From contig JAJZAQ010000028.1 in the NCBI GenBank assembly GCA_021799355.1, positions 1 through 36,058 of the forward strand: a stretch of DNA of 36,058 bases, read 5' to 3'. The position numbers and the translations under genes are program-made. The notes under the pieces were generated by a model. That model searched no databases, was not told where the DNA came from, and worked only from the letters and a program-made list of their open reading frames with translations. Position 1 is the stretch's first letter, and each line of letters opens with the position of its first letter. This stretch comes from Pseudomonadota bacterium (GTDB lineage Bacteria > Pseudomonadota > Gammaproteobacteria > Burkholderiales > Burkholderiaceae_C). This document shows, one piece after another, positions 1 through 14,611 of the stretch.

Positions 1-1
1 C

Positions 2-115
2 AACCCGATCATGAGCGGCATCGTCGCGCAGTACAACAAGCAGGATCTGGAAGACATCGCCGCGTACATCGCCAGCCTCAAGGGCGATCTGTACGTCCGC
101 GACGAAATGCACTGA
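2..115 (+). CDS. C-type cytochrome, C-terminal end (partial)
   Basis: The window opens inside this gene; only the last 37 codons and the TGA stop are visible. The residues start NPIMSGIV and run through a helix ending in AAYIASLKG, then a short charged tail. The same pattern (NPIM followed by an amphipathic helix) closes the complete cytochrome c gene at 28878-29201. In that family of small class I cytochromes (c553/c4-like) the Met of NPIM is the sixth heme ligand. The CXXCH motif would lie upstream of the window and cannot be seen, so the call rests on the Met-ligand region only. It converges on pgi. Confidence 0.6.
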   Translation, partial: NPIMSGIVAQYNKQDLEDIAAYIASLKGDLYVRDEMH

Positions 116-123
116 ACGCGGCG

Positions 124-145
124 GGGCGGCGCGCACGCGCCGCCC
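124..145. terminator. GC-rich hairpin between convergent genes
   Basis: GGGCGGCGCG is followed after two bases by its exact reverse complement CGCGCCGCCC, giving a stem of at least 8 bp with a 6-nt loop. It sits in the 39 bases between the cytochrome stop codon and the pgi stop codon, where a shared terminator is expected. There is no T tract on either side, so it may act as a transcript 3'-end stabiliser or assist a factor-dependent terminator. Confidence 0.5.
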
Positions 146-154
146 GCTGCGGCT

Positions 155-1663
155 TCAGGCCACGTGAGCGCGCAGGTAGTCGAGCGACGCCGCGGTCTCG
201 CTGCTCAGTCCTTGGTTGGTGGCGGCGAGCAAGGCGTTTTCGATGCGCGTAGCGAGCGTCTTGCCCAGTTCCACCCCCCACTGGTCGAACGGATTGATCC
301 CGTACAGCCAACCCTCGATCACGGTACGGTGTTCGTAAAGCGCCAGCAGCGCGCCAAGGTGATACGGGCTCAGGCGCTCCATCCAGATGAAGGTCGACGG
401 CCGTCCGCCAGGGCAGGCGCGGTGGTGCGCGGCGCGCGCCGCCGCCTCAGGCGACATGCCCTGCGCCATCAGCTCGGCCTGCCAGCTCGAAGCGTCCTTG
501 CCGTTCCACAGTGCGTCGGCCTGCCCGAGGGCGTTGGCCAGCAGCGCCATGTGCTCGCGCAAGTGGCGGTGCCACGGATGCGCCACGGCGACGATTTCGT
601 GAAACACCGGCACCGCCGCCTGGTGCAGCAACTGGAAGTAAGTGTGCTGCACCGGCGTGCCCACGCCGCTGATGACCGCCGGGCCGCTGACGTGCACCGG
701 CTGCATGCCGTCGGCGCTGGTGGACTTGCCCAGTGATTCCATGAGCAGCTGCTGCAAGTACAGCGGCATGTGCGAAAACGCGTCGCCGTACAAGCCGATG
801 GACAGCAGCGGCAAGCCGAAGCGCACCCGGTAGGCGTGCGACAGCCCCGCCATCAACCCCGGCGCGCTGCGCTGCAGCGGGGTATCGAGAAAATGCTGAT
901 CCATGGCGTGCGCGCCGGCGTGCAGCTGCGTCACCGTCTCCCGGCCAAACGCCAGCAACAGCACCAGACCGTGGGCACTCCACAGCGAAAACCGGCCGCC
1001 GATTTCAGGCAGCGAGCGGAAAACCTGGTCTGCCGGCAGGCCGAAGCGCTGCACGGCCAGTTCGGGATTGGCCGTCAGCGCCACCAGGCGGCTGCGCGCC
1101 GTCTCGGTGCCGATGGCGTCGCCCAGCCAGCGCAGCGCGATGTCGGCGTTGCGCATGACTTCCTGCGTGCGAAACGACTTGCTGTTGATGAGGATCCAGG
1201 TGCGCTCGGGGCAGGCGGTGGCCAGCGCGGCGTCGATGGTGGCGCCGTCGAGGTTGGCGACCCAGTGCACCCGGCAGCGCGGCTGCTGCAGCACCGAAAG
1301 CGCCGTGTGCAGCGCCAGCATCGGCGTTTCCGAACCGCCGGCGCCGAGATGGATGATGTCGATCGGCTGGCTGCCGGCGTTGGCCAGCAGCGCCTCGGCC
1401 CAGTCGGCCATGCGGCTGAATTCGGCGTGGAGAAACTCTGCTGCGGCCTGCGACGGGGCATCCAGTCCCTTGGCGCCCAGGCGTGACAGCACGTGCCACG
1501 CCGGCCGGTTTTCGCTGCCGTTGAGCACGGTCTTGCTCACCAGATCCTGCGGCTGGCTGGGCAGCGCGGCCAGGGTTTTGACGGCGGTGGCCAACGCCTG
1601 TTCCCCGTGACGGGTGAATTCCAGGCGCAATCCGGCGGTATGAATGGTTTTGGGTGCAGGCAT
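155..1663 (-). CDS. pgi: Glucose-6-phosphate isomerase, divergent
   Basis: This enzyme interconverts glucose 6-phosphate and fructose 6-phosphate in the cytoplasm. Family signatures are clear: phosphate-binding NSKSFRTQE, EIGGRFSLWSAHGL with the conserved Arg, LYLQQLLMESLGKS, and C-terminal LYEHRTVIEGWLYGINPF followed by QWGVELGK with the catalytic Lys. The sugar-site His in VAHP is also present. Odd points: the protein has 502 residues against about 550 in E. coli, and the loop usually reading WGEPGTNGQH reads ISGVGTPVQH, so the position of the catalytic-base Glu is Gly333. The ATG at 1663 is chosen; a TTG three codons upstream is possible. It is the last gene of the glycogen operon, 39 bases after glgP. 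The family is certain; full activity is less so because of the missing Glu. Confidence 0.9.
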   Translation of the reverse strand: MPAPKTIHTAGLRLEFTRHGEQALATAVKTLAALPSQPQDLVSKTVLNGSENRPAWHVLSRLGAKGLDAPSQAAAEFLHAEFSRMADWAEALLANAGSQPIDIIHLGAGGSETPMLALHTALSVLQQPRCRVHWVANLDGATIDAALATACPERTWILINSKSFRTQEVMRNADIALRWLGDAIGTETARSRLVALTANPELAVQRFGLPADQVFRSLPEIGGRFSLWSAHGLVLLLAFGRETVTQLHAGAHAMDQHFLDTPLQRSAPGLMAGLSHAYRVRFGLPLLSIGLYGDAFSHMPLYLQQLLMESLGKSTSADGMQPVHVSGPAVISGVGTPVQHTYFQLLHQAAVPVFHEIVAVAHPWHRHLREHMALLANALGQADALWNGKDASSWQAELMAQGMSPEAAARAAHHRACPGGRPSTFIWMERLSPYHLGALLALYEHRTVIEGWLYGINPFDQWGVELGKTLATRIENALLAATNQGLSSETAASLDYLRAHVA

Positions 1664-1702
1664 GGCGGGCAATCGGAAAAAAGAAATCGGTCTCGGGCTA
1701 CT

Positions 1703-4186
1703 CTAGCCGAACAAGGGTTGGGTGTGCCAGATCTGCGTGGCGTATTCGGCAATGGTGCGGTCCGATGAAAACGGCCCCATGCCGGCGATGTTCGCCAGCG
1801 CCTTCCTCGCCCACTCCTGCGGCTGTTGATACAGCGCATCGACCTGATCCTGCGTGGCGACATAGCTGGCGTAGTCGGCCAGCAGCAGGTAGTGGTCGCC
1901 CCAGTTGACCAGCAGGTCGTAGATCGGCTGGTAACGGTGGGGCTCCTCGGGGCTGAAGTGTCCGTCGCGGATGGCTTGGAGCACGCGGGCGAGTTCCGGG
2001 TTGGCGTTGACGATGGCCTGCGGCTGGTAGCCGGTCATGCGCAGATCGGTCACTTCGCCAGCGGTCAGGCCGAAAATGAACAGGTTGTCGGCGCCGACGT
2101 TTTCGCGGATTTCGACGTTGGCCCCGTCGAGTGTGCCGATGGTCAAGGCGCCGTTGACCGCCAGCTTCATGTTGCCGGTACCCGACGCTTCGGTGCCCGC
2201 GGTGGAAATCTGCTCGGACAGGTCGGCTGCGGGAATGATGATCTCGGCGGCGCTGACGCTGTAATTGGGCACGAACACGACTTTGAGCAGATCGCCCACC
2301 CGCGGATCGGCGTTGATGGTTTTGGCAACGTCGTTGATGAGCTGGATGATGAGTTTGGCCATGTGGTAGGCCGACGCCGCCTTGCCGGCAAAAATCACCA
2401 CCCGCGGCACGCTGACGCGGCCAGGCTGGTCGAGAATGCGGTGGTAGCGGGTGATGACGTGCAGCACGTTGAGCAGCTGGCGCTTGTATTCGTGGATGCG
2501 CTTGACCTGCACGTCGTACAGCGCATCCACCGGAATGGTGATGCCGTGGTGTTGTTGCAGCCAGGTGGCAAAGCGTTGCTTGTTGCTGCGTTTGGCGCGC
2601 TGCAGGGCGGCGAGAAACGCGGTGTCGGCCTGCAGCGGACGCAGTCTGGCCAGTTCGGACAGATCACGCCGCCAGCGCGGGCCGATGGTGCTGTCGAGCA
2701 GCGCAGCCAGCGGCGGGTTGGCCAGCGCCAGCCAGCGACGCTGCGTGATGCCGTTGGTCTTGTTGTTGAAGCGCTGCGGCCACAGCCGGGCGAAATCGGC
2801 AAAGATCGACTGCTGCATCAGGTCGGAGTGCAGCTTGGACACGCCGTTGACCGAGTGGCTGGCGAGCACGGCCAGATAGGCCATGCGGATGCTACGCACG
2901 CCGGTTTCGTTGACCAGCGAGACGTTGCGCATGAGGTTGATGTCGTGCCCGTGCTGCTGCGTCAGGCGGGCGAGGAAATAGGCGTTGATGTCGAGGATGA
3001 TTTGCAGATGGCGCGGCAGCACGCGACCGAGCATGTCCACCGGCCAGGTTTCCAGCGCCTCGGACATCAGCGTGTGGTTGGTATAGGAAAACACGCCCTG
3101 GCAGATGCGCCAGGCGTCGGCGAACGGCAGGTGGTGCACGTCGAGAAACAGGCGCATCAGCTCGGGCACGGCCAGCACCGGGTGGGTGTCGTTGAGGTGG
3201 ATCGACACCTTGTCGGCGAACTGGTCGAAGGTGCTGTGCGTCTGCAGGTAGCGGCGCACCAGATCCTGCACGCTGGCGCTGACGAAAAAATATTCCTGGT
3301 GCAGCCGCAGTTCGCGGCCGGCCTCGGTCGAGTCATCGGGGTAGAGCACGCGCGACACGTTTTCCGAGTGGTTTTTCTGTTCGACCGCGCCGAAATAATC
3401 CCCGCGGTTGAACGCCGACAGGTCGATTTCCTTCGTTGCCTTGGCCGACCACAGCCGCAGCGTGTTGGTGGTTTGCGTGTCGTAGCCGGGGATGATGGTG
3501 TCGTACGCCATGGCTTCGACGTCGTGGGTATCGACCCAGCGGGCGCGGTCGCCCTCCCTGATGACATGGCCGCCGAATTGCACGCGGTAGACGACTTCGG
3601 GGCGGGGGAATTCCCACGGATTGCCCGCAGTCAGCCAGTAATCAGGCACCTCGACCTGCCGGCCGTCGACGATGGTCTGGCGGAACATGCCGTAGTCGTA
3701 GCGGATGCCGTAGCCATAGCCGGGGATGCCCAGCGTGGCCATGCTGTCGAGAAAGCACGCGGCCAGCCGCCCCAGACCGCCGTTGCCCAGCGCGGCATCA
3801 GGCTCCAGATCGGCCAGGGCGTCCATGTCCAGACCGAGCTCGGCCAGCGCCTGACGCAGCGTGGCCGTGAGTTTGAGCGCGATCAGCGCGTTGCTGAAGG
3901 TACGGCCGATGAGAAACTCCATCGACAGGTAATAGACCAGCTTGGCATCCTGCGCGTTGCGCGCGTGCGTGGTGTCGAACCAGTGCTCGACCATCAAGTC
4001 GCGCACGGCATACGAAGCGGCGTGCAGCCAGTCGATCGGCTGTGCCGACGCCGGGTCTTTGCCGATCTGGAACATCAACTTGTTGGAAATGGCGCGCTTG
4101 AGCGCCGCCACATCGTGCGGCGGCGTGTCGTGGACGAAGGGGACGGCGGCGGCTGAAGGAATCGGCGGGTTGGGTTCAGGAGTCAT
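1703..4186 (-). CDS. glgP: Glycogen/maltodextrin phosphorylase
   Basis: This PLP-dependent enzyme releases glucose 1-phosphate from alpha-1,4-glucan ends with inorganic phosphate. The protein is 827 residues, the normal size for bacterial GlgP/MalP. The N-terminal region shows [13 protein letters not shown] and [17 protein letters not shown], both typical of glycosyltransferase family 35. The PLP lysine lies in [15 protein letters not shown] at about residue 674. The start is the ATG at 4186; the frame stays open for 21 more codons into the end of glgA, but those give no family sequence. It follows glgA by 25 bases and precedes pgi. Its product glucose 1-phosphate feeds pgm in the same operon. 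The sequence alone does not separate glycogen from maltodextrin preference; the context favours glycogen. Confidence 0.96.
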   Translation of the reverse strand: MTPEPNPPIPSAAAVPFVHDTPPHDVAALKRAISNKLMFQIGKDPASAQPIDWLHAASYAVRDLMVEHWFDTTHARNAQDAKLVYYLSMEFLIGRTFSNALIALKLTATLRQALAELGLDMDALADLEPDAALGNGGLGRLAACFLDSMATLGIPGYGYGIRYDYGMFRQTIVDGRQVEVPDYWLTAGNPWEFPRPEVVYRVQFGGHVIREGDRARWVDTHDVEAMAYDTIIPGYDTQTTNTLRLWSAKATKEIDLSAFNRGDYFGAVEQKNHSENVSRVLYPDDSTEAGRELRLHQEYFFVSASVQDLVRRYLQTHSTFDQFADKVSIHLNDTHPVLAVPELMRLFLDVHHLPFADAWRICQGVFSYTNHTLMSEALETWPVDMLGRVLPRHLQIILDINAYFLARLTQQHGHDINLMRNVSLVNETGVRSIRMAYLAVLASHSVNGVSKLHSDLMQQSIFADFARLWPQRFNNKTNGITQRRWLALANPPLAALLDSTIGPRWRRDLSELARLRPLQADTAFLAALQRAKRSNKQRFATWLQQHHGITIPVDALYDVQVKRIHEYKRQLLNVLHVITRYHRILDQPGRVSVPRVVIFAGKAASAYHMAKLIIQLINDVAKTINADPRVGDLLKVVFVPNYSVSAAEIIIPAADLSEQISTAGTEASGTGNMKLAVNGALTIGTLDGANVEIRENVGADNLFIFGLTAGEVTDLRMTGYQPQAIVNANPELARVLQAIRDGHFSPEEPHRYQPIYDLLVNWGDHYLLLADYASYVATQDQVDALYQQPQEWARKALANIAGMGPFSSDRTIAEYATQIWHTQPLFG

Positions 4187-4211
4187 ATCGGAAGTGAAAA
4201 AATCACGGATC

Positions 4212-5687
4212 TCAGGCGGCAGCGACCAGCGCGGCGTCGTACACCGCACGGTAACGCTGCGCTGCCTGCGTCCAGCTCAAATTCTGCTGCATGCCCGTCT
4301 GCTGCACCTGCGCCCAGGCCCGCGGCTGGGCGTACAGCGCCAGCGCGCGACGCACGGCGTGGCGGAAGGCGGCGTCGGTGAAGTCGGCGAACACGATGCC
4401 CGTGGCGGTGTGGTCGGCCAGCGTGGCCAGGTCGGCATCGACCACGGTATCGGCCAGGCCGCCGACGGCGCGCACCAGCGGCACGCTGCCGTAGAGCAGG
4501 CCGTACATCTGCGTCAAGCCGCAGGGCTCGAAGCGCGAGGGCACGAGGGTGAAGTCGCTGCCGGAAAAAATGCGGTGGGCGAACGCCTCGTCATACCCCA
4601 GACGCAGCGCCACACAGCCGGGACGAGACTGCGCGGCATGGGCAAAGGCGCGCTCGATTTCATGGTCTCCGCTGCCCAGGACCAGCAGCTGGCCACCGCC
4701 GCGCACGATGGTGTCGATGCCGTCGAGCACCAGGTTGAGCCCTTTTTGCTCGGTCAGGCGGCTGACCACGGCAAACAGCGGCGCGTCCCTGCGCACCGCC
4801 AGCCCGGCTTCTTCCTGCAGCGCCGCCTTGCAGCGCGCCTTGCCCGTGCGGTGCGCGGCATCATAGTGGCGCACGATCAGGCCGTCGCTGGCCGGGTTCC
4901 ACACCGTCTCATCGACGCCGTTGAGGATGCCGCTGAGCACGTCGCGGCGTGCGCGCAGCAGGCCGTCGAGGCCAAAACCCTGCTCGGGCGTCTGGATTTC
5001 ATGGGCGTAGGTCGGGCTGACCGTGGTGATGCGGTCGGCGTAGACCAGACCGGCCTTCATGAACGACAACTGCCCGTAGAACTCCACGCCGTCGACCTGC
5101 CAGGCCTCCTGCGGCAAGCCCACATCGGCAAAGCGCATGGCATCGAACACCCCTTGGTACGCCAGGTTGTGCACGGTGAACACGCTGGGCACGCGCGGCC
5201 CGGGAGAAAACCGCAGGCAGGCGTGCGCCAGGCCGGCGTGCCAGTCATGCCCGTGGACCAGCTGCGGCTGCCAGGCGGCATCCAGTCCGCGCGCCAGGTG
5301 CGCCGCGCCCCAGCCGAGTGCGGCAAAGCGTCGGTGGTTGTCGGCATAGGGCTGGCGCTGCGCGTCTTCGTAGGGATTGCCGGGGCGGTCGTACAAGCCC
5401 GGAGCGTGCAGGACATAAAGGCGCAAACCGGGCCTGGCGGCGGAGGCGGGCAGGGTGGCGGCGAGCACCTGCACCGTCTCTCCCCAGGGCAGGGTGAACT
5501 GTCCGACCGCCTCGGCCTGCTGCACCCCGGCCATGATGGCGGGAAACCCGGGCAGCAGCGCGCGTACCTCGCACCCGGCCGCAGCCAGCGCCGCTGGCAG
5601 CGCCCCGGCGACGTCGGCCAGCCCGCCGGTTTTGAGCAGAGGAAACAGTTCGGCGCTGACCTGCAGCACGCGCAACGGTTCAGTCAT
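4212..5687 (-). CDS. glgA: Glycogen synthase, ADP-glucose type
   Basis: This GT5 enzyme transfers glucose from ADP-glucose to the non-reducing end of the growing alpha-1,4-glucan. The protein is 491 residues, close to the 477 of E. coli. The N-terminus carries the ADP-glucose motif [13 protein letters not shown] at about residues 20-32. HGHDWHAGL follows near residue 150, and the C-terminal domain has [17 protein letters not shown] with the conserved acidic residue and nucleotide-sugar contacts. The ATG overlaps the end of glgC by 8 bases, implying translational coupling. The adjacent glgC makes its substrate and the next gene, glgP, degrades its product. Confidence 0.97.
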   Translation of the reverse strand: MTEPLRVLQVSAELFPLLKTGGLADVAGALPAALAAAGCEVRALLPGFPAIMAGVQQAEAVGQFTLPWGETVQVLAATLPASAARPGLRLYVLHAPGLYDRPGNPYEDAQRQPYADNHRRFAALGWGAAHLARGLDAAWQPQLVHGHDWHAGLAHACLRFSPGPRVPSVFTVHNLAYQGVFDAMRFADVGLPQEAWQVDGVEFYGQLSFMKAGLVYADRITTVSPTYAHEIQTPEQGFGLDGLLRARRDVLSGILNGVDETVWNPASDGLIVRHYDAAHRTGKARCKAALQEEAGLAVRRDAPLFAVVSRLTEQKGLNLVLDGIDTIVRGGGQLLVLGSGDHEIERAFAHAAQSRPGCVALRLGYDEAFAHRIFSGSDFTLVPSRFEPCGLTQMYGLLYGSVPLVRAVGGLADTVVDADLATLADHTATGIVFADFTDAAFRHAVRRALALYAQPRAWAQVQQTGMQQNLSWTQAAQRYRAVYDAALVAAA

Positions 5688-7008
5688 CGTCGTCCTCGTT
5701 GAGCTCGGCCTCGCCGAGCTGCCGCAGCATTTTTTTGGTCACCAGCACCACGCCGCCAGCGGTGCGTTCGAAACGCTGCGCGTCGAGCACCGGGTCTTCG
5801 CCGATCACCAGCCCCTCGGGCAGCACGCAACCGCGGTCGATGACCACCTTGTTCAGCCGGCATGAGCGGTTGACCACGACATCGGGCAGCAGCACGGCCT
5901 CGTTGATGGTGCAGAACGAATGCACCCGCACGTTGGAAAACAGCACCGAATTGCTCACCGACGAGCCGGAAATGATGCAGCCCCCCGATACCATCATGTT
6001 GATCGTCTGGCCGTGGCTGCCGTTGAAATCCTGCACGAACTTGGCCGGAGGGAGTTGCCGCTGGCTGGTCCAGATCGGCCACTCGGTGTCGTACAGGTTG
6101 AGCTCGGGAGTGACCGACGCCAGGTCGAGGTTGGCCGCCCAGAACGCATCGATGGTGCCGACGTCGCGCCAATAGGGCCGGCTTTGCTGCCCGCCCTGCA
6201 CGCAGGACAGCGAAAACGGGTGGGCGTGCGCCACGCCTTCGCGCACCGCCTTGGGGATGATGTCCTTGCCGAAGTCGTGCGACGATGTGGCGTCGGCCAT
6301 GTCCTCGGCGAGCATGCGGTACAGATAGCCGGCGTTGAACACATAGATGCCCATGCTGGCCAGCGACATCGACTCGTTGCCGGGCATGCCCGGCGGATCG
6401 GCGGGTTTTTCGACAAAATCGACGATCTTGCGCTGTGCGTCGATGGCCATGACGCCAAAGGCGCTGGCTTCCTGCCGCGGCACCTCGATGCAGCCGACCG
6501 TCACCAGCGCGCCGCTTTGCACGTGGTCGGCCAGCATGATCGAGTAGTCCATTTTGTACACATGGTCGCCGGCGAGGATGACGATGTATTCCGGCTTGCT
6601 CGACTGGATGATGTCCAAATTCTGGTAGACCGCGTCGCCGGTGCCGCGGTACCAATGCTCTTCGTCCACCCGCTGCTGCGCCGGCAGCAGATCGACCATT
6701 TCGTTGAGTTCGGCGCGCAGGAAACTCCAGCCGCGCTGCAGATGCCGCAGCAGCGAATGCGATTTGTACTGGGTGATGACGCCGATGCGGCGGATGCCCG
6801 AATTGACACAGTTGGACAAGGCGAAGTCGATGATGCGGAACTTGCCACCGAAATACACCGCAGGCTTGGCCCGCTTGTCGGTGAGTTGCTTCAGGCGCGA
6901 TCCCCGGCCTCCCGCCAGCACCAGGGCGATGGAGCGGCGCACCAGCATGTGAGGCTGCATCTGGCGGTCTTGCAGCGAAATCGTGGGCAAGGGGCGGTTT
7001 TCATTCAT
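5680..7008 (-). CDS. glgC: Glucose-1-phosphate adenylyltransferase
   Basis: ADP-glucose pyrophosphorylase converts ATP and glucose 1-phosphate to ADP-glucose, the committed step of bacterial glycogen synthesis. The 442-residue product has the nucleotidyltransferase loop [19 protein letters not shown], then [28 protein letters not shown] and the metal-binding region [14 protein letters not shown]-terminal left-handed beta-helix follows ([17 protein letters not shown] onward). The start ATG at 7008 has a good ribosome site, AGGAG about 8 bases upstream. A later Met at MQPHMLV is a less likely start. The gene lies 70 bases after pgm and overlaps glgA by 8 bases. Allosteric control, usual in the family, cannot be read from the sequence. 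Confidence 0.97.
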   Translation of the reverse strand: MNENRPLPTISLQDRQMQPHMLVRRSIALVLAGGRGSRLKQLTDKRAKPAVYFGGKFRIIDFALSNCVNSGIRRIGVITQYKSHSLLRHLQRGWSFLRAELNEMVDLLPAQQRVDEEHWYRGTGDAVYQNLDIIQSSKPEYIVILAGDHVYKMDYSIMLADHVQSGALVTVGCIEVPRQEASAFGVMAIDAQRKIVDFVEKPADPPGMPGNESMSLASMGIYVFNAGYLYRMLAEDMADATSSHDFGKDIIPKAVREGVAHAHPFSLSCVQGGQQSRPYWRDVGTIDAFWAANLDLASVTPELNLYDTEWPIWTSQRQLPPAKFVQDFNGSHGQTINMMVSGGCIISGSSVSNSVLFSNVRVHSFCTINEAVLLPDVVVNRSCRLNKVVIDRGCVLPEGLVIGEDPVLDAQRFERTAGGVVLVTKKMLRQLGEAELNEDDDD

Positions 7009-7078
7009 GGCTCGGTCTCCTGGTCGTGTCTGGGCGCAAGCGGACGTCTGCCGGCGGCGCCTTGCGCCGGCTGGGTGT

Positions 7079-10874
<3,796 letters not shown>

Positions 10875-10878
<4 letters not shown>

Positions 10879-13070
10879 GATGCCGGACGCAGAACGACGC
10901 AGGCCAACGGCGGCAGCGTCAGCCGCAGCGAAAACGGCCGGTGGTGCAGCGGCACGGGCTGGGCCAGCTCGGGTGCGGGCGCCATGCCGCTGCCGCCGTA
11001 CACCACGTCATCGGTGTGGATCAGCACCTCCCAGCGGCCGCCGTGCGCCACGCCCACGGCGTAACCTGGGCGCGGCACCGGGGTGAAATTGCACAGCACG
11101 ACCAGGCGGCTGCCATCGGCGGCGATGCGCTCGTAGGCGAGCACCGACTGGCTGGCGTCGTCGTGGGTGATCCAGGCAAAGCCCTCCGGATGGTGGTCAC
11201 GCTGGTGCAGCGCGGCATGCGCGCGGTAAGTCAGGTTGAGGTCGCGCACCAGACGCTGGATGCCCCCGTTTTCGGCGTGCTGCAGTGCATCCCAGTCGAG
11301 GCTGGCGTCGGCCTGCCACTCGCCGGCCTGGGCGATTTCGTCGCCCATGAACAGCAGCTTTTTGCCCGGGTGGGTGAACATGTAGGCCAGGTAGACGCGC
11401 AGATTGGCAAAGCGCTGCCAGCGGTCGCCCGGCATTTTGGCCAGCAGCGAGCCCTTGCCGTGCACCACTTCGTCGTGCGACAGCGGCAGGATGAAGTTTT
11501 CGTCGTAGGCGTACACCATGCTGAACGTCAGCTCATGGTGATGGTGCTGGCGGTGGATCGGGTCGCGCTGCATATAGCCCAGCGTGTCGTGCATCCAGCC
11601 CATGTTCCACTTGTAGTGAAACCCCAGCCCGCCGCTTTGCAGATCGGCTGCCGGCGGGCGGCTGACCCCGGCGAACGCGGTCGATTCTTCGGCAATGGTG
11701 ATCGCGCCCGGGCGGTGCACGCCGACGATGTGGTTCATGCGGCGCAAAAACGCGATGGCTTCGAGGTTTTCGCGCCCGCCGAACTGGTTGGGAATCCACT
11801 GCCCGGCGGGGCGGCTGTAGTCGCGGTAGAGCATCGACGCCACGGCGTCCACCCGCAGTCCATCGACGCCGAAGCGCTCCAGCCAGTACAGCGCGTTGGC
11901 CACGAGGTAGTTGCGCACCTCGGTGCGGCCAAAGTTGTAGATCAGCGTGTTCCAGTCGTGATGAAAGCCCTCGCGCGGGTCGGCGTGTTCGTATAGATGG
12001 GTGCCGTCGAACCGCGCCAGACCATGCGGGTCGGTGGGAAAGTGGGCGGGAACCCAGTCGAGCAGCACGCCCAGACCGGCGGCGTGCGCGGCATCGACGA
12101 AGGCCTGGAAGTCCTCGGGCGTGCCGTAGCGCGCGGTCGGCGCATACAGCCCGATGGGCTGGTAACCCCAGGAGCCGTCGAACGGGTGCTCGCTGACCGG
12201 CAACAGTTCCAGATGGGTGAATCCCTGGTCGCGGGCATACGGCACGAGGGTGTCGGCCAGCTCGCGGTAGCTCAGCCAGCGCCAGCCATCGTGCTTGCGC
12301 CAGGAGCCAAGATGCACCTCGTAGATGCTGATCGGCGCGTCGAAGGCGTTGGCCCGCGCCATGCCCGGCCACGGCGGCTGCAGTGGCGGCAGGCCCTGCA
12401 CGCGGCTGGCCGTGGCCGGACGCAGTTCGGCGGCGAACGCCATCGGGTCGGCTTTTTGCAGCCGCTCGCCCTGCCGGGTGAGGATGTCGAATTTGTACAG
12501 CGCCCCCTTGCCCACGTGCGGCACGAACAGTTCCCACACGCCGCACTCGCGGCGCAGCCGCATGGGGAAGCGGCGCGGGTCCCAGTGGTTGAAATCACCG
12601 ATCACCGACACGCTGGCGGCGTTGGGTGCCCACACGGCAAAGCGCGTGCCGGCAACGCCGAGCATCTCGCCCGGATGCGCCCCCAGGCACTCGTAGGGGC
12701 GCAGGTGCGTGCCCTCGGCCAGCAGCCAGGCGTCGGTTTCGCCCAGGACCAGCGGGAAGCGGTACGGATCTTCGACGTCCTGCACCCACGGCGCATCCCC
12801 GGCGCGCAGCGGCGGCCAGGTCACGCGCAGCAGGTAATCGAAGGCGGCGTCGGTCCCGGGCAGCGACGCGCTGAACACCGGAGTCTCGCCCTGCCGCACC
12901 AGCGCGCCGACGCAGCGGCCACTGCCGCGGTCGATCACCTGCACCGCCAGCGCGCCGGGCAGCACGGCGTTGACCCACAGCGCGGCGTTGCGCCGGTGCA
13001 TGCCGAGCACGGCAAACGGGTCGGGATGGCGGCCTGCGGCCAGGGCGTCGATATCGTGCGGCGTCAGCAT
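10875..13070 (-). CDS. glgB: 1,4-alpha-glucan branching enzyme
   Basis: GlgB cuts alpha-1,4 chains and re-attaches them through alpha-1,6 bonds. At 731 residues it matches the long bacterial type with two N-terminal beta modules: N1 around residues 10-105 and a CBM48 around 125-215 with [16 protein letters not shown]. The GH13 catalytic set is complete: nucleophile Asp in [11 protein letters not shown], acid/base Glu in [10 protein letters not shown], and His-Asp in [12 protein letters not shown]. The ATG at 13070 is chosen because it opens [10 protein letters not shown], the normal GlgB start; the frame is open for 100 more codons only as a shadow of malQ. It follows malQ by 14 bases, without an evident Shine-Dalgarno site, and overlaps glgX by ATGA. 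Confidence 0.96.
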
Positions 13071-13084
13071 GGTGGACGGGGTTT

Positions 13085-14611
13085 TCAGCGGGGCAGACGG
13101 TCGTACAGACGGCCGAATTCGAGCAGGCCGGCAGCATGCCCGGGGTGCACCTGTTCCCAGGAGAAGCGCCAGCGCCAGTTGCCAGTCGTGGTTCCGGGAG
13201 TGTTCAGGCGGTGACTGCCGTCGAGCCGCAGCACGTCCTGCATCGGGTGGATGGCCAGGCCGGCGACGCTGGCGCTGGCCGCGCGCATCAGCGTCCAGGC
13301 GATGTCGCCGCCGTCGCAGGCCAGGTAGCGCCGCAGGTGATCGCGCACGGGTTCGGGCGCGCCGTGCCACCAGCCGACCGTGGTGTCGTTGTCGTGCGTG
13401 CCGGTGTACACCACGCTGTCGGCGGTGTGATGGTGCGGCAGGTAGACGTTGCTGCCGCCATCGTCCTGCCCCCAGGCGAATTGCAGCACGCGCATCCCCG
13501 GAAAACCGTAGCGCTGACGCAGAGCGGTGACGTCCGGCGTGATGATGCCCAAATCTTCGGCAATGATGGGCAGCGGCCCGAGAGCCGCGGTCACGGCGTC
13601 GAACAAGGCCTGCCCGGGGGAGGGTGCCCAGCGGCCGTGAATCGCCGTGGTGTGGTGCGCCGGAATTTCCCAGCAGCTGTCGAAGCCGCGGAAGTGGTCG
13701 ATGCGCACCACATCAACCAGCGCAAGCGTGGCGCGCAGCCGCGCGATCCACCAGGCAAACCCCTCGTCGGCATGCGCCTGCCAGCGGTACAGCGGGTTGC
13801 CCCAGCGCTGCCCGGTGGCGGAGAAATAGTCCGGCGGCACACCGGCGACCACCGTCGGCTGGCCGTCGGCGTCGAGCTGAAACAAGTCGGGACGGGCCCA
13901 GACGTCGGCGCTGTCGAGCGACAGAAAAATCGGCATGTCGCCCACCAGCCGGACGTTGCGGCTGTGGGCATACGCGCGCAACGCCGCCCACTGGCGGAAA
14001 AAACACCATTGGGCGAAAGTCCAGAAGGCGATGCGCTGCGCGTGCTGCTCGCGCGCCTGTGCCAGCGCCTGCGGCTGGCGCTGCGCCAGTGGCGCCGGCC
14101 AGTGCATCCACGGTGCGCCGCCGGCGTGTTCCGACAGCGCCATGAACAGGGCGTAATCGTCGAGCCAGGCGGCTTGCCCGGCGCAAAACGCCTGCAACTC
14201 GGCGCGTTCGGCGGCGCTGGCCTGCGTGGCGAAGCGCTGCGCCGCACGCTGCAGCCGCTGCAGGCGAAACGGGATGACCCGGTCGAAATCCACCACGCCG
14301 TCGCTCAGGCCCGGCTCGGGCAGCAGATCGTCGGCGTCGAGCCAGCCACGGCGGTGCAGCTCGGCCAGATCGATCAGCAACACGTTACCGGCGAACGCCG
14401 ACGTGCTCATGTAGGGCGAGTGCCCCAGGCCGATGCCGCCCAGCGGCAGGAACTGCCACAGCGATTGCCCGGCGGCCTGCAGCCAGTCGACGAAGTGATA
14501 GGCATCGGCGCCGAGATCGCCGCTGCCGTGCGGCCCGGGCAGACTCGTGAGGTGGAGCAGGACGCCGCTGCTGCGCGGCAGGCGGAACGGGGCAGGGGAC
14601 GATGGGCTCAT
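13085..14611 (-). CDS. malQ: 4-alpha-glucanotransferase (amylomaltase)
   Basis: MalQ transfers glucan segments between maltodextrins and releases glucose, which Glk from the preceding gene can phosphorylate. The product is 508 residues, the plant D-enzyme/Thermus type. Landmarks are [20 protein letters not shown] at the N-terminus, [30 protein letters not shown], nucleophile region [17 protein letters not shown], acid/base IIAEDLG, and [13 protein letters not shown]. The start ATG at 14611 overlaps the glk stop as ATGA; the open frame beyond it, up to 15475, is a shadow of glk. The gap to glgB is 14 bases. Confidence 0.96.
   Translation of the reverse strand: MSPSSPAPFRLPRSSGVLLHLTSLPGPHGSGDLGADAYHFVDWLQAAGQSLWQFLPLGGIGLGHSPYMSTSAFAGNVLLIDLAELHRRGWLDADDLLPEPGLSDGVVDFDRVIPFRLQRLQRAAQRFATQASAAERAELQAFCAGQAAWLDDYALFMALSEHAGGAPWMHWPAPLAQRQPQALAQAREQHAQRIAFWTFAQWCFFRQWAALRAYAHSRNVRLVGDMPIFLSLDSADVWARPDLFQLDADGQPTVVAGVPPDYFSATGQRWGNPLYRWQAHADEGFAWWIARLRATLALVDVVRIDHFRGFDSCWEIPAHHTTAIHGRWAPSPGQALFDAVTAALGPLPIIAEDLGIITPDVTALRQRYGFPGMRVLQFAWGQDDGGSNVYLPHHHTADSVVYTGTHDNDTTVGWWHGAPEPVRDHLRRYLACDGGDIAWTLMRAASASVAGLAIHPMQDVLRLDGSHRLNTPGTTTGNWRWRFSWEQVHPGHAAGLLEFGRLYDRLPR

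Noticed and set aside
1826-4156. 776-codon plus-strand open frame opposite glgP.
   Set aside because: It is antisense to a certain gene in very GC-rich DNA, and its translation shows no family features.
7050-7070. Inverted repeat CCGGCG/CGCCGG between pgm and glgC as a terminator.
   Set aside because: It lacks a T tract and lies inside a clear operon with a good ribosome site after it.
13071-13370. Open frame extending glgB by 100 codons upstream.
   Set aside because: It is Arg/Ala-rich, overlaps malQ, and shows no branching-enzyme sequence; the ATG at 13070 gives the normal N-terminus.
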